A stretch of DNA of 64,000 nucleotides from Saccharospirillaceae bacterium (GTDB taxonomy: Bacteria > Pseudomonadota > Gammaproteobacteria > Pseudomonadales > Oceanobacteraceae), in the NCBI GenBank assembly GCA_021208685.1, contig JAJOJJ010000017.1, positions 1 through 64,000 on the forward strand, in the 5' to 3' direction. Numbering within the stretch: the stretch's first letter is position 1; each line of letters opens with the position of its first letter. The notes beneath the pieces were generated by a model. It had not been told where the DNA came from and did no database searches. It saw only the letters and a list, made by a program, of their open reading frames with translations. The position numbers and the translations under genes are program-made. Shown here one piece after another: positions 17,848 through 27,000 of this stretch.

Positions 17848-18063
17848 TTACTGCAGGCTCATCATCTGGGTATCAATCGCCGGAGCCTTGAACATGTCAG
17901 CTTCGATTTTCTCCCATACGTACAAAATCTTGCGGCCGCCGAACGGGCGGAAGTAGTGCACTCCCTCCAGCAGTACAGAGTCCTTCAGTTGGTTACGGAT
18001 GGTGCGTGGGTCGTACTTGATACGTTCGGCCAGCTCTTCGGTGGTTAAGTATGTTTGGCTCAT
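17848..18063 (-). CDS. Excisionase/AlpA-like DNA-binding protein (module 1)
   Basis: 71 residues from the ATG at 18063, chosen because the module-2 copy starts with the same MSQTYLTTEELA. The sequence (ERIKYDPRTIRNQLKDSVLLEGVHYFRPFGGRKILYVWEKIE) is a short winged-helix of the MerR/excisionase type. It would bend att DNA and steer the adjacent integrase toward excision, or repress int. It lies 11 bp before int on the same strand. Confidence 0.8.
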   Translation of the reverse strand: MSQTYLTTEELAERIKYDPRTIRNQLKDSVLLEGVHYFRPFGGRKILYVWEKIEADMFKAPAIDTQMMSLQ

Positions 18064-18085
18064 GATGCGTTCCTTAATGGTTGTT

Positions 18086-18155
18086 TGTAGAGCAAGGTCT
18101 ACATTAGAAGCGATCAAAACCCATGTCAACCATTATTTGATGAGCATGCTCTACA
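18086..18155. promoter_or_regulatory. Operator pair TGTAGAGCA between xis and XRE regulator (module 1)
   Basis: TGTAGAGCA occurs at 18086-18094 and again, inverted, at 18147-18155. The first is itself half of a dyad (TGTAGA...TCTACA, 18086-18103). The sites sit between the excisionase-like gene and the divergent XRE gene at 18254. They are the likely binding sites of that regulator. Module 2 uses a different sequence in the same place. Confidence 0.55.
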
Positions 18156-18253
18156 TTTACCCTTCAAGGTGCTCGTATGATGAGGCCACGCGCTTGGTGC
18201 AGATTGGTTTAAGCGGTAATATGCGAGCCATAAGCTGCCTGGAAACCAAGCTC

Positions 18254-18490
18254 ATGATCCGTTTTAGATTGAAGGAACTGATAGCCGACAAGGAATTTAA
18301 GGAAGGGCGTCGCATCACTCTGGAAGAGGTGTCGCGTGAAACCGGTATTCACCGAACCACGCTATCAAAGATTGCCAATCAGAAGGGTTATGTCACCAAC
18401 ACCGACGTATTGGATCGGTTATGTGTGTATTTTGAAGTGCCGATCGGCAGTATTGCCGAGCACTTACTGATCATTCCAGAAACAGAATGA
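18254..18490 (+). CDS. XRE/Cro-type regulator (module 1)
   Basis: 78 residues from ATG 18254. The helix-turn-helix is clear: RITLEEVSRETGIHRTTLSKIAN, followed by TDVLDRLCVYFEVPIGSIAEHLLI, as in the short Cro/C1 regulators of prophages and islands. Longer in-frame starts upstream would run through the operator region and are unlikely. It is divergent from xis-int and probably controls their expression. It is only distantly similar to the module-2 regulator at 47115-47330. Confidence 0.8.
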   Translation: MIRFRLKELIADKEFKEGRRITLEEVSRETGIHRTTLSKIANQKGYVTNTDVLDRLCVYFEVPIGSIAEHLLIIPETE

Positions 18491-18502
18491 CGTGCGGATC
18501 TC

Positions 18503-19303
18503 TCAATACATTTCGGAAGAAGATTGTAAACCAAGTGCTGCAAATCTCTCCCGGTGATAGCGGATGAATGGCAGATGTTCGTTTGCAATCCATCTGAGCT
18601 TCAGCGGGTTATCGATACCAAGTAGAGCCCTTTGTTGGGCTGCAATCGTCGGTGAAGTGACTAATTCTCCGTTGTCATCAAATGTGATCAGGAAGCGATC
18701 AAAAAGCGAATCGAGATTCGCACTCAGCAGAAAGCCATTGAAGACATTCAGGCGTTCATTATCGGAAGTACACTCCGCCCAGGGCTTGGAGTGACTTGCT
18801 CGTAGCACAGCAGCGACTGATATGCCTGTAACCGCGCAAGCGCCGCCCCAGTACTCCATCATGGCTGCCCGGTAAGATTGTTGCCCAACACGTTGTCGAA
18901 CAAGCCTCTCAATCTCGGTTCCCTTGGCTTCAGGCGCAAGAGATTCAAGTTCTTTTTCCAGCAAGGCATGGTAGCTGTTAGTCGCCTGATTAGGCAGGGC
19001 AAATGATAACGAGGCAGCACGGCGGAGTAGCTTTGCCAGCTCCATTTCAGATGAAACGTAAAATCCAGTTACCGATTCAACCAAATCCGGAAAGCTCCTT
19101 CGCACCTCCTTTGCCAGCAACGGAGATTTTAACGAACTGAGCTGAACCTCAAACGTTGTTCCCACTTTAGTGATCAATGCTTTTGCTGGATGTAGTGCAG
19201 AAGCAAGAAGCACCGCATCGGCGGAGCTACTCTCAACGAATTCAAAGCCGGAATCGTAACCAGCTTTTTCCACTAATGACTTTTCTAAAGATTTCATTTC
19301 CAA
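18503..19303 (-). CDS. HNH endonuclease of the multi-helicase operon
   Basis: 266 residues. The C-terminal part is an HNH_2-type nuclease: YWGGACAVTGISVAAVLRASHSKPWAECTS, then NVFNGFLLSANLDSLFDRFLITF, with candidate zinc/metal and catalytic residues in the SHSKPW and NGFLLSANLDSLFD segments. The N-terminal 110 residues have no clear domain. It overlaps the upstream UvrD-like helicase gene by 10 nt and is the last gene of the operon, so it is probably the DNA-cutting output. This HNH form also occurs alone as a restriction-type enzyme, so membership rests on gene coupling. Confidence 0.75.
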   Translation of the reverse strand: MEMKSLEKSLVEKAGYDSGFEFVESSSADAVLLASALHPAKALITKVGTTFEVQLSSLKSPLLAKEVRRSFPDLVESVTGFYVSSEMELAKLLRRAASLSFALPNQATNSYHALLEKELESLAPEAKGTEIERLVRQRVGQQSYRAAMMEYWGGACAVTGISVAAVLRASHSKPWAECTSDNERLNVFNGFLLSANLDSLFDRFLITFDDNGELVTSPTIAAQQRALLGIDNPLKLRWIANEHLPFIRYHRERFAALGLQSSSEMY

Positions 19304-21945
19304 TCACCAACGAAATGATGCCTCAGTGGCTCAAGTGAGGCAGGCAAACCGCCATTGCATGTGATACCCAGATAGGTAGCAGCCCGAGTTGTACCTACAT
19401 ACAGATAGCGATCGAATAACTCCGGTTGCTCAACGGCAAGCTGGTCAATACCAACGAAGAATACCGCCTCGAACTCAAGTCCCTTGATGTGCCGAATATC
19501 AAACACGCGTACATCTGTTCCTTCGCCAAGCGAGCGCCCTTCAGAGCAAGCAACAGCCTTAAGATTGGTGAGGTAAGGGGTCAGCTGCTCTGCCATTGGT
19601 TGTACAGTGCCCTCGCTATTTACGAGTACGGCAATGGTGGGGAAAAGACCAGCCCCGACAGATCTTTCGACTTCGTTAATACGATCGGCAAGCCACTTAA
19701 CCGTTGCCTCTCCTTCGATGTTCTCGCCCAGAACGGGGGATACACCTTCATGGATGCTGTCATCCGGCAGCTGGCCTGCGGCAGACAAATCACCTTGTTG
19801 TAGCACCAGCAAGTCATTGGCGAAACGGTTGAGTAACTGACTCTGACGATACACAACACGAATTGAATGAGCCTTTATTCTCTTCGATACCCACTCAAGC
19901 TGCTCAAACTGACGAAGACCTGTCGATGTGATTCGCTGGTTAAAGTCACCACAAGCAAAAAATGATCGGGTATTTAGTGAGGTCAGGCTTTCCATGCAGG
20001 CTAACTCCAGCAAGGAAAAGTCAGTGGCTTCGTCCACCATAATCTGGTTACGGAAGTGACCGACGATTGTTTTCAGATAATCGAACTCAGACTCTTCCAA
20101 ATTCCGGGTAACAAAAGTCTGTTCAAGTAACTCACGAACGTTTTTCAAAATAGTAAGAATCACCAGATCAAGCTCAATCGGGCTAATCGCATTACTTTTG
20201 GATGCTGCCGAATAAAAACGTTCTTTGGCATCCTTACTGCCTCGGAAGCGGGCGTAATTGCTACTCACCGCCGATACATACTTTGTATGAGCTTTAATGA
20301 ATTGTCCTAGTCCCGCTTGTAAGCTCACACTGCGTCCAACTTCGTTCAGTATATCGGCAGATGGGATTCGCTCATTGAGAAAAGCAAGAACTGCCGCGTT
20401 GCGGCCAGACTTAGGAGGGGACTTTTTCAGGTAGTAACTTCTGGCTAATGCACGTATTGCTGTAGCGTAAGCATGAGCACCCTTGGCGTCTCCAGCCATG
20501 CTAGGCGGAGAGAGGCCGGCATCATCAGCTAAATCCTCCTCTTCATCATCCTCGGCATCGTCAGATAACGTAGCGATTGACTCTAAATAGGTGTTAAGTG
20601 AAGCAAAAATGGTCTTTTCTTGACGATACAGTTTCACTTGTTCGTCTTTGATCAGCTTACTAGCCTTGTCTTTTGACTTGGTACGATTCGCTTCCAGAAT
20701 TGCATCCAAGAGCCTGAGAGACTGATAGATGCTTATCAGTGAGTCGGTATCTAGCCTGGAAACAACACCTTGCAGCCTTTCCAGCAGATCGTCAGGCATA
20801 TCGGACGATGCAGCCTCTATCTGGGTCAATCCAGTTTTTACCTGCTGCTTCAGCCCGTCTTTATGGAATTGCGCAAAGGCTTCAAACCAATCACGGGGAT
20901 CCTTAATAACCTCTTGATGAACGATTTCGCTATTCGCATTCAACAAAAAGCGGCCACCATTAGCCGTTTTAAGCACCCCAAGCGTATTTCGGGCAAAGCT
21001 GTTTCTAAAGCTGGTCCAGGTTTTCACATGCTCATCTGAAGCCGAGATATTCTCCAGACTAAAGGCTTCTTTCAGATAATGCTTCAGCAATTCCGATGGG
21101 GTAAACATCAGCCAGCTTTGCTGGTGTGGACGAATATGATCATTTCTTAGGGCAATGTGTCGCTCGTCTTCATTCAGACTAAACACGTCCAGCTTCTGAC
21201 CGAGGCGCTTGATCAGCGTGGTTGTTTTACCGGTTCCAGGAGGACCAAGAATAATCAACTGTTCGTCCAGAGGCAGTCGAAAAATCGTTCCTTGGAATTG
21301 GTCCAGAATCGGCTGGTCTCTCAACCCCATTGCCGTTCTGACCTGATGTTCGATACCAACCTTAATAACATCCGCTGGCTTAACGCCAGCCAGCATACGC
21401 TCAAATTCATCATCTACTGAAGCAAGCAGGCTTCTGAGTGAGCTTATAGTCATAGTATCAGCATCAATGTGCAGAAGAACCGATAACTTTGAATCCCATT
21501 CTTTTGCTTGATGCTGCGGTTTTATGCTGAGCTTTTCGATTACATAGTAACGGGTTGGCTTCCCGTCCAATTTGACTACGGCGATTTCACCCAATGGAGT
21601 TTCAGCGAGTTTTCCAATGTCCGAGTGGTATGAAGCCACCTTATTGCCCGATCCAAGCACGATGCTCGTGGTACGGGAAATATAAACCACACCAAGATTG
21701 CCTTCATCATCCTCAAGTACCATCCTCATGATGGCTGGTTCCCGCGTCAGGCTTCTGAAACCCTCTTGCTCACTCTTTTGGATGTTGGCGAGATTCTGGT
21801 GAGCAACAGCGCCGGTGAATGAATTGCTTGAAGCAAAGCTGTCGGTGCTTCGGTCTGATCCGGATTGCAGCTTCGTTTGTGCTGTATTAGCAATCTCCTC
21901 GAGAGTATCCAATGTTTCCTTGGCTAACGGCTGCAGCTCATCCAT
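19294..21945 (-). CDS. Superfamily 1 (UvrD/Rep-like) helicase
   Basis: 883 residues. Walker A is GPPGTGKTTTL (234-244) after the Q-motif-like LDQFQGTIFRLPLDEQL. Walker B is MVDEATDFSLLEL, with the helicase-coupled FACGDFNQRI. The C-terminal SF1 motifs are RVFDIRHIKGLEFEAVFFVGID and YVGTTRAATYLGI. Residues 1-190 are an extra N-terminal region and about 400-560 carry a long insert with an acidic stretch (SDDAEDDEEEDLADD). It would translocate or unwind DNA for the HNH nuclease encoded immediately downstream (10-nt overlap). A 172-bp gap separates it from the ATPase gene upstream. Confidence 0.85.
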   Translation of the reverse strand: MDELQPLAKETLDTLEEIANTAQTKLQSGSDRSTDSFASSNSFTGAVAHQNLANIQKSEQEGFRSLTREPAIMRMVLEDDEGNLGVVYISRTTSIVLGSGNKVASYHSDIGKLAETPLGEIAVVKLDGKPTRYYVIEKLSIKPQHQAKEWDSKLSVLLHIDADTMTISSLRSLLASVDDEFERMLAGVKPADVIKVGIEHQVRTAMGLRDQPILDQFQGTIFRLPLDEQLIILGPPGTGKTTTLIKRLGQKLDVFSLNEDERHIALRNDHIRPHQQSWLMFTPSELLKHYLKEAFSLENISASDEHVKTWTSFRNSFARNTLGVLKTANGGRFLLNANSEIVHQEVIKDPRDWFEAFAQFHKDGLKQQVKTGLTQIEAASSDMPDDLLERLQGVVSRLDTDSLISIYQSLRLLDAILEANRTKSKDKASKLIKDEQVKLYRQEKTIFASLNTYLESIATLSDDAEDDEEEDLADDAGLSPPSMAGDAKGAHAYATAIRALARSYYLKKSPPKSGRNAAVLAFLNERIPSADILNEVGRSVSLQAGLGQFIKAHTKYVSAVSSNYARFRGSKDAKERFYSAASKSNAISPIELDLVILTILKNVRELLEQTFVTRNLEESEFDYLKTIVGHFRNQIMVDEATDFSLLELACMESLTSLNTRSFFACGDFNQRITSTGLRQFEQLEWVSKRIKAHSIRVVYRQSQLLNRFANDLLVLQQGDLSAAGQLPDDSIHEGVSPVLGENIEGEATVKWLADRINEVERSVGAGLFPTIAVLVNSEGTVQPMAEQLTPYLTNLKAVACSEGRSLGEGTDVRVFDIRHIKGLEFEAVFFVGIDQLAVEQPELFDRYLYVGTTRAATYLGITCNGGLPASLEPLRHHFVGDWK

Positions 21946-22117
21946 TCGATGTCCCTTACTGATGATTTTATGGTCGGATCTTAAGGTGATAAAAGCATCA
22001 AGTCGATGGTTTGACTGTTTGCTGCGTCATTCACCCATAGTTTGGCAGATGCAGTATCATCGATGCTTGGGTTCTACTCCGGTTTAATAGATGACGTTCA
22101 TGACTGTACAGATGGGC

Positions 22118-23743
22118 CTAATTCAGAGATCCCTGTGATACAGACAACGGTTGTCTGAAAAGTAATCCCTTGTCGGAAGCGGAATTGAGCCTTAAGCGTT
22201 CATAATCTTTGAATGCTTCAGAAGGTTCGGTTGAAGTAGTTACGATGTATTGGAAGAATTTTCCTTTATCAGGTTGAACACTTTCCAACAATGCCCATAG
22301 TATTTGTTCACTCATTTCAGCTTCTCTGGGGGAATCATGGATCAGAAATCCTGGATGAAGACTTCCCTCGTTTTGGCTATCTATCAAGCAAGCTATATCA
22401 CCACTCAAAATCTCTAATACACTATAAGTCGTAGAGTGTGATGGACCTAACTGGAAAGGTCTTCCAGCAAACCTATCGTCATCATTAAAAACTCCCCAGC
22501 TGAACATCGGTAGATATTCAGCGATGCTATTCATTATCGAACTGATCGCTTTTTTGCGTTTACTCGTGCGGCTGTGTAGATTTTCATACGCAGTTTTTTT
22601 CTTACAAAAAATACTTTCAAGCTGGGCCAGCCGAATCTCGGCATTATGAATTTCAGCAGTCTGCTCTTTTCCCTGAATCACATTTTCGTAGAATTCATAA
22701 TCCTCAATCGCCTCAGATAACAATTCCTTGGCTGTTATTACCTCTATCATGTGATGATTAATCTCTTCACTCTTCTGGTCCAGAGTGGTAATCATCAGGT
22801 CATAAGGTCTCGCCTCAGTCTCGAGCAATTTTAGGCGTTGCTTAAGAGGAAGTAGATCTCTCTCTATGTCTTTTGAGCTTCTTTTATGCTCATTAGCCTG
22901 ACGACTTCGGTCTATTTGGATGAAATTAACTCTTTGTAGAACATAGCTGCAATCCCGCAGAAGTCGGTTACCAGGATCGCAGCGAGAGGGCAGTTTTTCC
23001 TGGAGTGATTGAGCATCTTTGATCAATCGTTCCAGTTCCTGATAATTTCCGGCTACTATCGCCTCTAGCTGGTCTATTTCGTTACGGATAAGGCTGATTG
23101 CAGAATTTATTGGTGTTCTTCTTTCAATCTCGAGCTGCCGCTCAGTACTGGTAGCCTTAAGTTGATCAGAAAGTTTTTCTAGCTGTCGTGCATAACCTGA
23201 TAAGCGCTGTTTGGCGATATCGATCAGGTTCGACTGTTCAAAAAGATCAGTCCGCCTAAAAGGTACCCTCGAGTTTGTGTTCAACCGCCGATCAAGCTGT
23301 CGACGCACATGATTCATCAATATGGACGGCTCATCATGCAGCGACTGCAGCTTCTTTTTCTGAGAATCAACTGCTTTTCTTGCTATTTCAAACTCGTGAA
23401 GGGCTCTGCCATCGTCCACCATTCCAAGAACTATTTGTAAAAGTACGGCTGGCGACTTTGCAGGAAAACTGAATCCGGTGCCGGCTGCCCGCCACTGATA
23501 ATAGTTTTGATAGCGCGCGTTTTGATCTCGTGAACACCAGGCAAGTATATGCTGCCACTCAATGTCTTGATTTGAGCCTGGTAATTGCTGGATGGGGAGA
23601 GCATCAATGAAATTTTTAGTAAGTGCTGCCTGATAAAGCCCAAACTCATTCTCAGCCTCGTTACTGGCTAGTTGCAGCCAATCAGCAGTTCTGGATGCTT
23701 TATATTGTTGTTGATGTCGCCATCGGTTTAAACCGTCCAGCAT
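22118..23743 (-). CDS. ABC/SMC-like ATPase, C-terminal piece (coiled coil + Walker B)
   Basis: 541 residues. The middle (about 110-380) is long, charged and helical, with heptad-like stretches such as RQLEKLSDQLKATSTERQLEIERR, typical of SMC-like coiled coils. The C-terminal end has SVLEILSGDIACLIDSQ and PGFLIHDSPREAEMSEQILWALL, which look like the signature and Walker B/D-loop of DUF2326-type ABC ATPases. It has no Walker A. That motif is in the short ORF immediately upstream, whose 3' end overlaps this start by 16 nt in another frame. Either the ATPase is made as two subunits or a frameshift splits one gene. Confidence 0.7.
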   Translation of the reverse strand: MLDGLNRWRHQQQYKASRTADWLQLASNEAENEFGLYQAALTKNFIDALPIQQLPGSNQDIEWQHILAWCSRDQNARYQNYYQWRAAGTGFSFPAKSPAVLLQIVLGMVDDGRALHEFEIARKAVDSQKKKLQSLHDEPSILMNHVRRQLDRRLNTNSRVPFRRTDLFEQSNLIDIAKQRLSGYARQLEKLSDQLKATSTERQLEIERRTPINSAISLIRNEIDQLEAIVAGNYQELERLIKDAQSLQEKLPSRCDPGNRLLRDCSYVLQRVNFIQIDRSRQANEHKRSSKDIERDLLPLKQRLKLLETEARPYDLMITTLDQKSEEINHHMIEVITAKELLSEAIEDYEFYENVIQGKEQTAEIHNAEIRLAQLESIFCKKKTAYENLHSRTSKRKKAISSIMNSIAEYLPMFSWGVFNDDDRFAGRPFQLGPSHSTTYSVLEILSGDIACLIDSQNEGSLHPGFLIHDSPREAEMSEQILWALLESVQPDKGKFFQYIVTTSTEPSEAFKDYERLRLNSASDKGLLFRQPLSVSQGSLN

Positions 23744-24060
23744 TCGTTACCTATGTGTACTTGGGCAGCTACGGCTCCTTTCTTTAAATCCAAATTTTGT
23801 AGTAACTCATCCTTAAGTGAAGTACCTTCTGACCACTGTGGGTCATTTAGAATAAAGCGTAAAAGCTGGCAGAAAGCCGTTTTACCAACGCTATGACCAG
23901 AGCTGCTTTCTGACTGGGGAGAAACGATAAGATTCAGCCCTGGTGTCAATGTGATTTCACGCAGGGGCTGCTGTGCCCCAGTGGAATCTAATATCCAGAG
24001 CTTTTCAATCCACAAACGTGGTTTGGCTAGACAGCTATCCATTGCACCTGATTCATCCAT
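23728..24060 (-). CDS. ABC/SMC-like ATPase, N-terminal piece with Walker A
   Basis: 110 residues. After LWIEKLWILDSTGAQQPLREITLTPGLNLIV comes a P-loop SSGHSVGKTAFCQLLRFIL (Walker A about 55-61), then a strand region ending GNECWTV. This is the first third of an ABC-type head domain, which normally continues into a coiled coil. It starts 6 nt after the methyltransferase stop, so it is inside the operon. The next ORF begins with ATG inside this one's last codons (TGCTGGACGGTTTAA region). Both pieces have good operon spacing, so re-initiation coupling is possible. Confidence 0.65.
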   Translation of the reverse strand: MDESGAMDSCLAKPRLWIEKLWILDSTGAQQPLREITLTPGLNLIVSPQSESSSGHSVGKTAFCQLLRFILNDPQWSEGTSLKDELLQNLDLKKGAVAAQVHIGNECWTV

Positions 24061-24066
24061 GCATTC

Positions 24067-27000
24067 TTATCCTTTCTTGGTCACCACTTCGGAATCAGAA
24101 TCAGTAGATTTCTCAACCATCAGCTCAGCCAACTTACGTTCCTGTTCAGCACGAGCTGAAATCAATGCTTTCGCCAAAGCTTCAGTTCGATGATCACCCA
24201 ATACATCCGAAAGCAACGATGGATCTGTAATAGATAAAGGCTGACCGTCAGATACTTTCAATAGACCTCTAAGCCAATGGAATACCTGTTGCCAGCGGCC
24301 AGAAGCCAGAGGCTCTAGCCACTGTGCAAGTTCGGGTGCTTTCGAAGTAATAGGCAGGGTAGTGGTAAGAACCATGAGCAAGTTCTTATCATCAAGCGGA
24401 CCTTTCTGAAGCAGTACGTCGCACGCAATTCCCGCCCACCAGTCTTCGGTCTCATTGGCGGGTGTTCCGTGATCAAAATATTCGTTTAAAGGATCTTTCC
24501 TACGAGCAGTGGCTTCGACGATATCGCTACCAAGAGTACCCGCTTCCAGCTTATCCCAGGCTTCCAGCACCAGACGTTGGGTGCGGTATTCGCCGTACAG
24601 GTTCATTTCCTTGTTTTTCAGTACCCGGAAGGTTTCGGATGGGTAGTATTCACCCATCACATCGGCCGGATCGAGGATGTAGCGCAGTTCGTCACGAGTC
24701 AGGCCGTATAGTTTTGCGTAGTAGGCATCCAGTTCTGCACGCAAAATAGCACGGCGCTCGGGGTCAAACGGAAATGGATCGCCGACATAACCCAAGTCTT
24801 CAGCCCAACACTTGAGCTCGTAAGAGGTGAAAGTGAGCTCTAAAACCTTTGGACTAATGAATCTAATATCCGCTTCGCTATAAGAATTAGGAGCGATTAC
24901 AGGGAATTGCATGTAATACCCATAAGTCATATTCGTCCCGCCCAATTTTTGCCTTACGACATAGTCAAAAACTAGAGCGGACATATTCCCTAAAAATGCT
25001 GCTGATTCATGAGGCCCCTCAGATGTAAACCATAGAGGCATTGAATGGCCTACAGCGATTTTAGGCATCACTGTAGATATAAAGCTCCTTTCATCTGTGC
25101 TTCGTGCAATATTTCGCCACCCCATAATCCAGCCATAGTTCCACTGCCAAACGACTTCTCCAGATTTGTTGCGTTTGATGAGGCGATCTTCTACTTCATC
25201 CACTTTCATCCAGTACCTAGGGGTAACGGCAAAATTGGCATCGGCTTTTTCTGCGACTGATACATCTCTCGCAGAGTCACCTTCATAGGTTGCCCAGCGA
25301 TGATCAAACTGGTGAATCATCTTGGCTTCATATAACGGCACCCGCCCAATGCCTTGCTCATCTTTAAATAGATGACTATCGTTGGACATATGCATCATCG
25401 CCATAAAGCTGATACCCCAAGGATTTCCATTTTCCTTAGTTTCATTAATCAGAACCGGCGCTGCGCGGTAGAGCTTTTTGGTCAGCTCGGCATCTTTCTG
25501 GCTGCGGAATACCGGACAGGTCAGGGTATTAGGGTTGATCAGTCTGAACTCTTCCGGCGTCAGGGTAAAGCGGCGGCGATCATCGCCCAGTTCATGAGGT
25601 TGCGCCAAAAAGAAAGCAAACTCAGCTTCTTCAGCCTGACCAATGGTCAGAAGACAGAACTTATAACTGCGGTGAACGCCAGAGAAAATCGCCTCGCGGT
25701 TTTCAAAGTCGTACAGGCTGACCAATCTGCCACTTTGGGAAATATGACCAAAAAAGGCTTTGGTTGAATCATCAGTGGCGATACCAGTTGGCACAATAAA
25801 ACCGGAGCGCCCAGACTCTGCGGTGATCTGCAAAATCGTTTCACTAAACAGCGCATAGGTATTGACGTCACCCACACCAGTAAGTGCATAACGTCCGCCT
25901 TCATCACCGTTCACGTGCATAAATGCGCTGGCCGCTTCAGCGGTACGCTTGGCGCTTACAAACTCGTTATATAAGCGTACTTCTGCAAGGCATTCGTATT
26001 CCGGGTGATGAATTTCGGGATACAGGTGTTTGGCCAGCATGCCTTCGCTCAGCCACTGAATGCGTTGAGCCCGTTCGGCTTTATTTTTTGCCAGGGCTAC
26101 ATAAGTGCTGCGGGTAGCAAAAAACTCTTCTTCCTGAAGTTTGATGCGCTCCCAAGGCGGGTTGCCTAATACGCAGTCGAATCCACCTTGGGCAAACACC
26201 TGCGGGTAGGCCAATGGCCAATGAAATACGCTGGCATCGGCACAAGCCTGCATGGCGCTGCTGCGTACGTTCAGATGCTGCTCGTTATGCTGATTGTTGA
26301 TCAGTTCCAGATACAGATTGGCCGTGGTAGGTATCTGCGCTTCTGTTTCTGCGGTTTTGGGCATCAAAAACGCACCCAGCAACATATCCGCGGCATGGCG
26401 TAACGGACTGTGTTTGGCCTTGTCGAGGAAGGCCAGATACGCCGCTTCTTGTTTGGCAATCTGGTTGGTAGTGCGCTGTGGCATGGCCTCGATGGCTTGC
26501 AGCTCGGCCAGCTGACTCGCCTGCTCTAACGGCAGTTTAAACTGTGGACTTGTGCGGTCCTTCTCCAGTTGTTTCAGGGCTGCGGTATTGGTTTTGCCCA
26601 ACGCCGTACACACTGGCTTTTCATCACCCGACAGAGCTTTAAAGGCTGCTTTGGGAATGCCGTACTCCAACGCTTTCAGATCGGTCAGGCCCAGCAAGGC
26701 ATCACCGCATTGCAGGTGGTGATCCAGGAAGGAAAGCGGTTGGCCGGTTTCACCACTGTTGTCGAAACCTTCCAGCCACAGCGCCATACGCGCCAGTTCC
26801 AGCGCCATAGGGTTACGGTCGACACCAAAGATACAATTGGCGATTACATCGTGCAGGGCTTGGCGGTAGTCGGCCGGTTTAACGGCACCGTCTTCATTAC
26901 GCAGCTGAGCTAATTCCTGTGCCAGTCGGCGCGCGGCTGCCAGTAAGAAGTGACCACTGCCACAGGCAGGATCAATCACACGGATGCTGAGCAATGCTGC

